Of a stretch of 64,000 nt of DNA, positions 38,181 through 59,720 are shown piece after piece (position 1 is the first letter of the stretch; every line of letters starts with the position of its first letter). A program made the translations under genes and the position numbers. This stretch comes from Branchiostoma lanceolatum (Eukaryota; Chordata; Leptocardii; Amphioxiformes; Branchiostomatidae): assembly GCF_035083965.1 (NCBI RefSeq), contig NC_089735.1, forward strand, positions 10,318,001 through 10,382,000, in the 5' to 3' direction. Below the pieces are notes generated by a model, which worked only from the letters and a program-made list of their open reading frames with translations, was not told the DNA's origin and did not search any database.

Positions 38181-39599
38181 GTTGGATCCAGAGAACTTAC
38201 TACAGAGTTTTTTTGTTGTTCCGGTCTCGCTCTCGTGTCCCCGTTGTCAAACAACTTTGGTCTCCTTAGTAACCGACCACGCGGCTTTAGAGTTGCTAAT
38301 TGGTCGCCGCAGGAGGAGTTGTTTGCACTTCTCTGAGGCCCTATTGTACTCACGAAAGGTGAGACACCTGCGGGGCCAACAGGTAGGACTAGTCGGGTCA
38401 CTTTACCTGCCCAGTGATTGGTCCACATGCTTTGTTTACAGAGAGATCACAACTTCACCCGCGAGTATTTGACGAAATAAATCTGTTTGCGGTCAATGTT
38501 TTTGTTCAATTTCACAACATCTCTTGTTAACAAAATGCCGTTGTTTACCATCATGTACTAATAAATTATTGTGAAACAAATCTAATAGACAATGTCTTTC
38601 TTTCACTACTTTGTACAGTCTTTGTTTTCAACCAAACACTTATATCCCTTATAACCTAAACTACTCACGAACTCTCTGTATGGTATTTATACAGGTTTTC
38701 TTTCAAGCCTATCGCAGCATACACATTATTTGTTCACTCAAAACTCGTGTTTGTAGTACTGAATCTAAGTACTAGTACTGTTAAGCCAAAGAATGTCACA
38801 TATTCACATGACTTGAATTAGGCGTTAAAACAACAAGGTACAACAGCAATTCCTCGTGATAAAGCTTATTTTATACTAATGGCCGTTGACTAATTACAAA
38901 TACACATGTACATGTTCATAAAAAAATATAGCGTTGTAAATATAATATACTATCAGAAAGTGGTTCGTACGCTACACCCCATCAATTTATAATTAGGTAA
39001 ATGTAATTTTATGTTTATGAATACATTGAACTGGTGGCATCTTATATGTGACAGGTAGCCAAACTCGCGACCATTTCAACGCATGAAAAGCCTTATTGTC
39101 CCAAATGAAATCTGTGTATCTTTGATGAATATTCACAGACAATGACTTTATTGAAGGTTTGTTCTGATTGTTGAATTGTGTCAACGTTCGTTATTTCATA
39201 CATATTTGACGAATTGATATCACAAAATGTACTTTCAATGTTACAGAGAAATCCTAAACAGAAAACCAATGGAAGAAATCGTGGAGAATTATTGGTTGCT
39301 TGAATCAATATTCTGAATAGATAAGATTGATGTTGCGTGCAAGACAGGAATGTCTGCTTGTAACAGGTGTATTTATAACCGAATCTTTGAAGCCAAATAA
39401 CATGCTAGATATTCAATATCGACGACTCCAAAAAGCTCCGAAACTCTTTTCACTACAATAGAGCATATCAATCTCTTTATGATATAATAATATGTAATTT
39501 CGATTTTCATCTTACTGTCAAAAATATTCATTTTTCTTCAATGTTACGCACACTAACCATATCGAATCGGCTGATGACAAACTAGTGGCTATATCTTCA
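38181..39599. other. intergenic interval between divergent EFCAB6 and SRPBCC genes
   Basis: Separates two genes that run outward. The first 280 bp next to the EFCAB6 start are GC-rich and probably hold its 5' UTR and promoter. The rest is AT-rich with nothing recognised. Confidence 0.45.
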
Positions 39600-39653
39600 C
39601 GGTAAGCTGCAACCTTTGACCTTTTCAAAATGGCGGACACCGCTCACAGGTGA
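39600..39653 (+). other. candidate 5' untranslated exon of the SRPBCC gene
   Basis: The stretch ending CACAGGTGAG, followed by gtaagt, has a consensus donor, and the next acceptor (TAACAG at 40,658-40,663) opens the exon holding the start codon. It contains a short upstream frame beginning ATGGCGGAC. The transcription start is not defined by sequence. Confidence 0.35.
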
Positions 39654-40782
39654 GGTAAGTGGACCGACAATTATCCGTTTTTCTACGTCTTTTATTCCAT
39701 ATAGCCCTCCAAAATTGCAATCTAAGATAAAAAATAAAACTGTGCTTTTAGTATACTTTTTGTATTTTGCCAGGTAGCCAATCTACATGTTTTTGCCAAA
39801 GGTTATATGTTGAATGTAACAACGGCCGGTCAGAGTTTTCGTCGCATATTTTTTGCACCGTCTTTGTTTAACGATCGACTTGTTTGTCAAAATGCATAAT
39901 TTAGATGTTGAGAAGTGAGGACATAAACCAAGGACTCGAAGAATAGTTTAGTTGAATAAACCAGTCGTTTAAGCTATTCAGTATCCTGGTCGTTTAGATG
40001 CAAATTATTTACACCGTTGAAATTACACTTGCGCGAACATAATTGTTAAACTATGTTATTATTTTGGTGGAATAATGTGCTCACACTTTGTTTGATACCG
40101 TCATTGGTTTGTACACTTAATGTACCGTGTTGTGTGGGGCTGTTGTTAAATTTTGCTTTGTAGGGCTCAAGGGAAGGAAAACAACAACAAACACAAACAT
40201 CATTGAAACATGACATTGGCAACAACAACCCAACAATAGAAAGTATTCACAGAAATTGCTTTCAAATTTGATTAACCCCTGCTATAAATACTTCTGTGTG
40301 TGAAGGTTATGTGGATCACCTTTATGGATGCCTGGCTGAATGCCAGTCTATATGGGGCAGAAGAGGACAACAAATTATTTCAAAGATCTGAATAATGATA
40401 TACCAATGTTATAACTTGTTGGATTGCTTGATTGAAAATTGCAGAAGAGGTTCTCAGACATGTAACCACTTGGCTTGAAATACCCTTATGCTAATAAGAA
40501 AAAAGTAGAAAGAACTTGGACTTTGGCAAGCTATATAGAGTGTAGTATTGGTACCTGAATTTACCCCCCCCCCTCCCCTGCAGGCCCTCTTGTAATATAA
40601 ATATATCCTATCACTTCAGACATTACCGGTATTTGCTAACTCTTTTCTTGTTATCCAATAACAGGGCCAAATACATGATGATGTTGTAACTCCTTGGACA
40701 AAGAAAGTGGAACTGGAACAAGCTCATCCTCCTAAGAATTCTATAAAGAACTCAGGATCAAGAAAGGAGCCACCAATTCAAG

Positions 40783-43700
40783 ATGATGGGAAAACTGATT
40801 GCTTTGGCTATAGTGTCCACAATCGCGGCAATATTTGCACAAATAGAACTGAACAACGACCCGTTAGTGGTCACCAAAGATGTGGTCATCAAGAAGAACC
40901 GGTCAGCAGTCTTTGGCTATGTGTCCAATCTCAGGACATATCCATCTGTAAGTCTGCGTCCACGTACCTTTGGTATCAGTGCAGTAATTCATTGTTTCAT
41001 TTCACTCAATTTGTTTTCAGTGTGTCTCTTTGTCGACGTCTGCTTGTACTATTGCTTGCTTGCTTGTACATTGTGCTACAGCGTTCAAGATACCCAACTG
41101 CAGTTTGCAGAACGATTTTCAAGATTGCAGAGGATAAATCAAACAGTCTGCAAGTTTGCAGAATGCAAAAATCAGACCCAAGATTCAATAGCTTTATCTG
41201 TATTAACGTAGTATTGCTGTAAATAAATTGAATCTGCGCCGCACCTGCACGAAGCTGACAGGGTGTTTTGTAGACGTTGAGAAGGTTGTAGTTTGGAGGC
41301 TTGTGTATTTCCAGAAATTATTTTCAAATTGTAGAACAAAAGTTTGACATTCTGCAATATTGTAGACTAGAACACTGAAAAAAGTATTTCAACCACTGAC
41401 TGTATGCAGTAAAGTGGCTTCATGCTAGGCACGTCAGGGACACTGACAGGAAGTTACATTTAAGTCAAAGGTCCCAGAATAGGTTACCGGTATCTCACTT
41501 CCTGTCTTGAATTTCCTGCTAATATATGTACTTAGTACATACATGTATCTCTGTTCCCTTATGATAACCAGTTAGAAAATCAAACAGAAACAGAGAGAAA
41601 TTCGCAGTGATGGATAAAATTAGAAATATCTATTAGTAAGTTTATCAAGGTATGAGATCTTCAATTTCTTGTTTTTCAGTCCTAGAGCATTTAATGGGGG
41701 GTACCATTACACAGTAATGTATTTTACAGGCCATTTGATGACCAAATTATGTGTATGGACTGAAGCAATTTGTTTTGTGTAATAATTATTGAATTAAAAT
41801 AATAGAAAGACTGAAGACATGATAAGGATTTTAGTGGTACAGATTTATTTTCTCTATTTGAGGTGTTTATTGCCTTTGGATTTTTTAAATGACTTTTCAT
41901 AAACCTTCTAAAATGCTTCAAAATTCAGCAACAAGAAAAAAAAATATAAAAATTATTCCAAACTCTTCCCCTTGTATGACTTATATACTTAGGTCTGTAT
42001 ATGTACTGAATGTTAGGTATTTACAATGCTTAAATATTAATGACCTAGTATTGTGATTACTGCATTTTAGAATGCATGCATGCACAAAAGTAAATGCTTT
42101 TATTCTTCATGTTCAGCCATCTGTATTAATATGCTGTTATTCAATACATTGACTTTTGTATGTTCGCAGGTGTCGTGAATTGTTGGGCATTTTTGTACTA
42201 TTTTTGCTCCAAATCCTCCCATGATAACTTTAATGTTTCAATATGTAGTTGCTGTGACACTGACAGCCAGTGTACATTTCAACGGCTGAAGTAACTTGTG
42301 CAAAAAAAAAAAAATTAGTCAGAAGCTGTATAACATTAAATCATTACATTACCCAATATATGTGTAGTATTGTGTACAATGCACTTCTGAAACCATTCAT
42401 GCTGTTGTTTGATACATTTTCATATAATATATCATATGATTTAAGATTTATTGTCATGTACATGTATCTCTGTACAGGGCTCAAAATACAGTGGGTACAT
42501 GATTGTACACTATCCCCCCAAAATGAATGTTGCCCTGCTGTCTTATTATGCATAACACGGAGGTCTTTCCACTGAGTTTTGAAATCAACATAGTTTGTAT
42601 TGTTTTCAGTGGTACCCAGGGCTTGTCTGGATGCAGGAAGTGGAACATTCCAACATGAAGCCAGGAAAGAGGTTCATCGGAGCCTACTGGGTACCAGTCA
42701 TCGGGGAGCTGAACGAAAACTTTAAGGTGTTCTGACAGTAAATGTATATTTTTTCCCCTAACTTTATTCAAAGAAGTATACATCAACTGTGAAACAATCG
42801 TCTAACAAAAATCAACTAATACCTTTTAGTATAACACGTACAGTAGAGTAAACATAAGTCTCTTTTTAACATTACAATCATGATAAGTCATTCTTTACCC
42901 AGGTTTTGTGTTCTCACATAGTATTTGCTACCATTCTTTTTCAATGAGATGTACACCATACAGATGACACTGCAGTGTACATAATGTGGATGTCAAGTAA
43001 ATATTTCATGTGTATTCAAAGGAGAGTAAATATGTAAACATTGCAACTAAAGAAGAATAGGACAGACACTAGTGTGTTGACTAGTTATACAAAATATATG
43101 AGTGCACAGAGCCTTGCATACAACCAGGCCTAGGACTGCCCATTGCAAGTACATGTAGCCAACTTCCTGTTTATGTAAATTTGGTCCAATGTATGCCAAG
43201 AATGTCTGCACAGTGTAACTGCAATTTGCACATTCAATATATATTGTATGAGTAAGTTTACCGATTGAGAATATGATCTACAATTCACCTTTATCTTTCC
43301 CAGATTGTGGCATACGATGAAAACAAGAAGTTAGCATTTGAGTCTGACTTCTTTGCTCACCAACCTCGGATCGTCATGACCTTCCAAGATGAGGGAAAAG
43401 ACAGAACCCGCTTGACATGGAAGATGTTCACTCAGAGAAGAAGCTACTTTTTCTTCGTAAGTTGTCCTAGTTTTTTCGAGATGGTCGTTTTGGGTCCATT
43501 GGTCTTGAATTTGAATATAGAAATACTTTCAAAGTAGCGGGGATAGTCCAATAATTAGTGACCCTGCCTCTGGATTTAGACTTAAGGAGTTTGAATCCTG
43601 CCTGTTGTTGCTCCCCCGACAGGCATGCTTTTGGAAAGCTCTTAGGACTCAGGGGGTTGCGGGTTCAAATCCTGGCTGGGTCCTACTGCTTTCTCTGCTT

Positions 43701-44183
43701 TTATAAGCACTCACTTATGAGCAAGAGTATGATGATAGTTAAACACACTCCAGTTCCAGTGGACTAGCCCCTACTGTAGTGCTTGCACAACTGTGTGGCT
43801 CAAGGGTTATAGAAATGGAGTTGGGCACCTGACCAGAAGGTATGGGAAGGACTTTAGTCTCTACCAGACTAACTACGCCGGCTATAGGGAGAATATTTGC
43901 CAGGGTTCCAGTTGCAGGCTCCGTAAAAAAATATGATCTTCACCATGGACTGACTCTACTGGCTAATTTATTTTGATTATTCCTTTTTCTGCCGAATTGT
44001 TCAATCCATACGCCCATAGGAGGACCTGGTGGAGGCTAGAAGGATTTGAACTTGAACTTTTTTATGTTTCTGTAGGGCACATTCTTCCAGATATTCAAGT
44101 ACACCTTGGACCAGCGAGTAACGGGCGCACTTCTCACTCTCCGAGGGAACCTCCAAGGGGAAAGCAATGTATTCGGTATATGA
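40783..44183 (+). CDS. SRPBCC/START-like (polyketide-cyclase-type) protein with signal sequence
   Basis: Coding exons 40783-40947, 42610-42726, 43304-43456 and 44076-44183, all phase 0 with GT/AG junctions, give 180 residues. Residues 1-20 (MMGKLIALAIVSTIAAIFAQ) are a signal peptide or membrane anchor. The rest follows the SRPBCC ligand-binding fold in order: strand VVTKDVVIKKN, helix SAVFGYVSNLRTYPSWYPGL (the typical 'vw.fvsd...yp.W.pg' motif), strands with MKPGKRFIGAYW, FKIVAYDENKKLAFES, RIVMTFQDEG and TRLTWKMF, and a C-terminal helix FQIFKYTLDQRVTGALLTLR. Proteins of this fold bind lipids or other hydrophobic ligands in a cavity. The ligand here is unknown, and no vertebrate orthologue with a name is recognised. 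Either of two adjacent ATG codons could start translation. Confidence 0.75.
43550..43880 (+). mobile_element. tRNA-derived SINE-like element
   Basis: A B-box sequence GGTTCAAATCC with flanking TGCG and CTGG stem (43,660-43,680), preceded by a partly duplicated head (GTTTGAATCCTGCC at 43,588), is followed by a body including CTACTGTAGTGCTTGCAC and AGAAATGGAGTTGGGCACC. This is the plan of a tRNA-headed SINE. It lies in the last intron of the SRPBCC gene. Family identity was not checked against a library. Confidence 0.5.
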
Positions 44184-46108
44184 GACGAGGTGTTTGAATC
44201 CATCCGTGCATGCCAAAAAGTGTGGGTTTGTGAGTGTCTGCTACAAACGTAAGATTGAATGTGCAACTTGTATGTTATCCGTTTGTATATATCAGTGTTT
44301 GCTGTAAATGTTTTTTGCAAGGTAACAAACAAATGTAAGTTAAAGATTGAACCTACAGTCAAACCTGTACAATTGACCATGTCTCTACATAAGGACCACT
44401 TGGCCAATGTGAACTTCTTTTTGGTGTTCCCTTAGATATATTTTCTTCCTGACACAAGCATTAAGAATCATGCCTATAGTGACCTATTGCAAGGTTTATA
44501 GCAATCTATATAGCAAGGTCTATAGTGACCACAAATCCACATAGATCAGCTTTTATCGGTCCCCTAAATCTGTAAATGGTCTTCATTGGGCAGCCTTGAC
44601 TGTGTAGTAAGATTTATAATGATTGCAAATAATGGCAGCTTGCTTGAATTATACAGCCTAGAGACATGTAACTTGATGATAGTAATACATTGTAGTTTCA
44701 TTGTGTGGTGTGCTTCAAGTTTCAACAGGATCATACATGTATAACCCATAGGTAAGTAGGTGACAAGTTGTAGTTGTACAGCAAAATGTTTAGCCCTTTA
44801 CATGTACTGAGAGTCTGATCTATCAAATGTATAATTGTACCTGTCCACTTTAAATTAGTCCAAGTGAAGTGATTGACCACAAGATCTACAAGTGTGAAGT
44901 GTCAATGAAAGTACTATATCTTGACCTGTGAATTGAAGCCTATGCTACTCATTCAGTCATTGTGTTACTAAGGAGCAAGGAATTTTAAATTCAAAGATAT
45001 CATGTAATGGATCTCAACATACGTGTAGCTGATAAAAGTATATAGAGCAGTGCCTTGTACAATGATGAAGCATGCAGTTGTTTGTGTGATGCCTTTTATG
45101 AATTTTCCATGCTAAATGATTGTCACCGATTCCCACATCATTTTATACTTTTGACATGCTTGGTTGCCTTTTTTCAGTTTTCAATGTTATTGTTATCCTA
45201 CAGCCATCTAGGATAATAACGTAAACTTCAAATAATATTTAATTATGGCGGCACTTGCTACACGTATATCAGTATATGCCTCCATTGCAATGCTGTATAA
45301 AGTGTATTTGAAAGAGGTATATTTTGGAAATGTTTGGTTCACAACTTTGTGTATATGCATGTCTTTTAATTTATGCAGTGGATTCTTATTTTCTGTAAAT
45401 AATTAAACGTTTTATGTTATTTATATGTTATGCTTAACATAAGCAATAGTTATGAGGTGTAAGTACTACTTATAGTGGACTAAGATATTCATGCATGTCA
45501 GCTTTGCTGATTATAATTGTCACTGAATAGAAGTACATGTAACTGTTGTGCAATGTACAAATTTATTAAACTGAGAGTCTTGCAAATTCTAAGCAATTAT
45601 AATTATAAAAAAATTTAAGATGTTTGAGAGGAAAGAGACTTAGACAATAATGTTTTAGACCCAGACTTATGATCATGTAATATCATGGCTGGAAATATTT
45701 TTTTTCTTGTCTGTCTTGACTGTTTTTTCTTGCCAAGTTGTTGTTTCCATTATTCGTAATACTTCTCAAACCTTTTTCTGCAAATCGCAACTGTTGGGTA
45801 TTTGAAATTCCTGAATACTTGATCATGCACGCAGTTGTTTAGTTTTGTATATGAACACTTAATATGTATAGTTTCACACAAGTAACCTATCATTATGAGA
45901 TTTTGTATGAAGAGAATTTGAATGAAGATCTGACAAACTCCCAAAGACAACTGGATTAAGCCCCTGGCTACCTCTAACACTGGAGCTGTTACAAGTAATA
46001 CTATGTAGAATTAGATGTAATATTTGATGTTTGGTATTGAATAAGAGAAAGTTACCCACTTTTTTGCATGAAAGTGTCACTAGGTGATAGCATATTTATC
46101 AGAGTGTG

Positions 46109-46114
46109 AATAAA
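46109..46114 (+). promoter_or_regulatory. candidate polyadenylation signal of the SRPBCC gene
   Basis: AATAAA in AT-rich sequence about 1.9 kb after the stop codon. A second AATAAA lies at 46,401. Either would end a long 3' UTR close to the 3' end of the convergent HIF1AN gene. Confidence 0.35.
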
Positions 46115-46323
46115 GCATTGCTCTTGTCATCTAAATCACTGTGTGGAGTAACATTGAATTATTATATTCTTCTATCATGATAGAGTTGCAGAATATAATT
46201 CATACTTTAAGCCAATATGCTTTTGAAATACAAGTATGAATTTTATTCTTCAGCTCCAATCTGTATAATCTATGAATGGAAGCATAAAGAAATATACTGT
46301 CACGCAAAATTCACAACCAGCAT

Positions 46324-46329
46324 TTTATT
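46324..46329 (-). promoter_or_regulatory. candidate HIF1AN polyadenylation signal
   Basis: AATAAA on the minus strand, about 2.55 kb past the HIF1AN stop codon. The 46.3-48.9 kb stretch between has no other gene and would be its 3' UTR. If the plus-strand gene uses 46,401, the transcripts overlap tail to tail. Confidence 0.35.
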
Positions 46330-46339
46330 CCATTTAACA

Positions 46340-48881
46340 TGCCTAGTAAACCGTTCCAGTTGTGCAACAAGACTTTATCAGTGATGACTATAGTTTACAA
46401 AATAAACAACTGGATAAGGTCTCAGACAGACATTTCAAAAAGCATCCACCGTCTTTCATCAGTGAAGAAGTCTGAAAATAAGTGGGAATAGTTTTTCATA
46501 GACTAGTAAAATTAGTATGACTTAGTATTTAGTACTATAGAATTCCTTATAAAAGTCTATCTGAATCGATATGTGTCAGCGGGTAGAAATTACAATTCTA
46601 ACAGAATCCCTGATTCCATCAGTAGGGATCCTGATCTGAATATGTATTCACTAAATTTCAGACACTTATTAGTCAGAACGTTTAAACGGTCGATTCATGT
46701 CACATTAGATCAATGAATCGACTTGAAATTTAGGGTTTAGTAATATATAAATGAGAGACCACCCTGGCTTACACATTCCTATCAGGATTCTGATCGGATT
46801 ACTCTACTGGTAGAATCAGTGATTCTGCCAGATCACAATCTCTACCCTTATATATGTTAAGGAGTCTTTTTTAAGTATAACTGTTATCCAGTTGTCAGTT
46901 ATCTTGTAAAATTTTAATGTCTTGTGTACCAGGATGCCAAACTTTCATCAATGACACGATGATTTCTTCAAATTGACCAACATTGTTTTGTGTCTTTGTC
47001 TAAGACAAAATGGTTTTGCAGTGCAGTGTGGACACAAGAATTGATATCAACAAAAAATCCCTTGTTCACTTTGAAAGAGTAGCAAATGGAATAACTTTTG
47101 TCTTCATACTAAAAGCCACAATTCATACAGTAAGAGTAGAAACATAAAAACTTGCTCAAGTCACATCCATTTTTATGGAAAGCAGTTCATGTTACAACAA
47201 CAACAGAACATATTAATTTTACTTATTAATACCCATTGATAATTAACATTATAAATATTGAGGTAAAAAATTATTGCTTATGTGATATACGCTTGAAGGA
47301 ACTCTTATTTGATATGTAATCTACATTATACAAAAGTCATACCTAGTTTCACATTGCTGAAAATTTTGCAACGCCATTGCTTTTTTCAAGCATGCTTACA
47401 TTGTATGTGACCACGCCGTAATCAGCTACGCACGCATATGATAGTGACATAATACTATACACATTCAGCTGTTCAATTCTAAAGGAGTTTTCATTTTAAA
47501 CACTATGCACCTAAATGCTTGGGCTCTAAGGTTTTGCTTTTCTATCTGATTATTACTTTGAAATTCATTAAATGTACTGTTACAGTTAGTGTAACAACAG
47601 TTACTGTAACATCACAATGCAGATGCAGAGACAAATGGGATCAATCAAGTCGAAATCTCTTTTTTGCATTGGCTGTGAATTAAAAAATGTCAACAAGTCT
47701 TGATTCTCTAATTATTTTGGAAAAAAATCAGCAAAAGGACACTGAAAACAGAGGACTATAGAATACTTTTATCCGACAATATTCACTCCTTAAAACTTTG
47801 TGCACCAAGATACAGACTTTTCCTTCTGTTTCCTTGTCAAAATTCCTTTGAAATCAGCATTTTTTCTCAAATCTTAGAACCAAGAAACTGAATCGGTTCG
47901 GTCTCAAGCTATTTTCAAAGATGCCTTTAACACCAAAAAGTAATTGCTATCCTGCTTTAATCTAATAGTATCATTTTCATAAACATTTTTAAAAGAAAGA
48001 CAAAAATCCTGCATAGCTAACTCAGTTTCTTTCCCATGCAGTCTGGGAGAGAGTATTCTTGCAAGGCATAGCACACATTTGACATGTGTGCTATAATAAT
48101 GCACTGTAAGCACACATTGTATATTGTGGGATACTATGCGTTTCTTTCCACAGTTTCTACACGTAGCGGGATATCATTATCCTACATGTTCTAGTAGCGA
48201 CAACACTGAAGATTAATTATGTTGAAAGTTCCATGGCTATAAAGGTGGGCTGAACTTTGGCAAACAAAATCATTCATTTGACAATAGACCTGAGTTCTAC
48301 AAAACATTACTATTAATAAACTTAAAGTAAATGATTCTGCTGCAATAAAACTAAAACAATTTCAATAACTTGAAAGAGTATATACACAAGCTTAACTTAA
48401 CCATCTGCGGTAAGATGAAGGAAACAGTGAAGTGGTTACACTAGATTTTACTATTTTGTTTGTGATAGACTTGGCCAAACTAAAGAGGTTAATTTCTTGT
48501 TAGCAAAAAAAGGGACTGATTTCCAATATCTGTTCTAATTGAAACGTAAATCAATGAGTTTGCCTGAATTCAATTAAGCCTCCTGTAACGGCTCGCCGCC
48601 CTAGCTGTAACTGCCTCGCTGCGGGGAGGGGACAGAAATCCCCAGACAGCTGGAGTTTGCATTATACAGAGTCGACTAACTTCATCAATACTTCATCAAT
48701 ACAAATTATAAAAATGTAAAACAGTATTTTAACCCACCTGACCACAGATCTATTATACATGTACAGTACGGTGATACACATTGTATAATTGCTATGACAT
48801 CAATGAAAAGCCCCTATTGCTGAGCAGCATTGTTTTTACACAGTATTTCTACAGTACACACATGTGACGGGACTTCTGGTT
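46340..48881 (-). other. probable HIF1AN 3' untranslated region
   Basis: AT-rich, without exon-like frames on either strand. One GC-rich patch at 48,585-48,650 is present. Assigned as 3' UTR because no other gene fits and the first clear AATAAA is near 46,324. Confidence 0.4.
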
Positions 48882-59653
<10,772 letters not shown>

Positions 59654-59720
59654 AGTTGACATTCCTGCAAACTCAAAAGATTGAAGATATCACTTCAACA
59701 AACTCAAACATCAAAACAAC

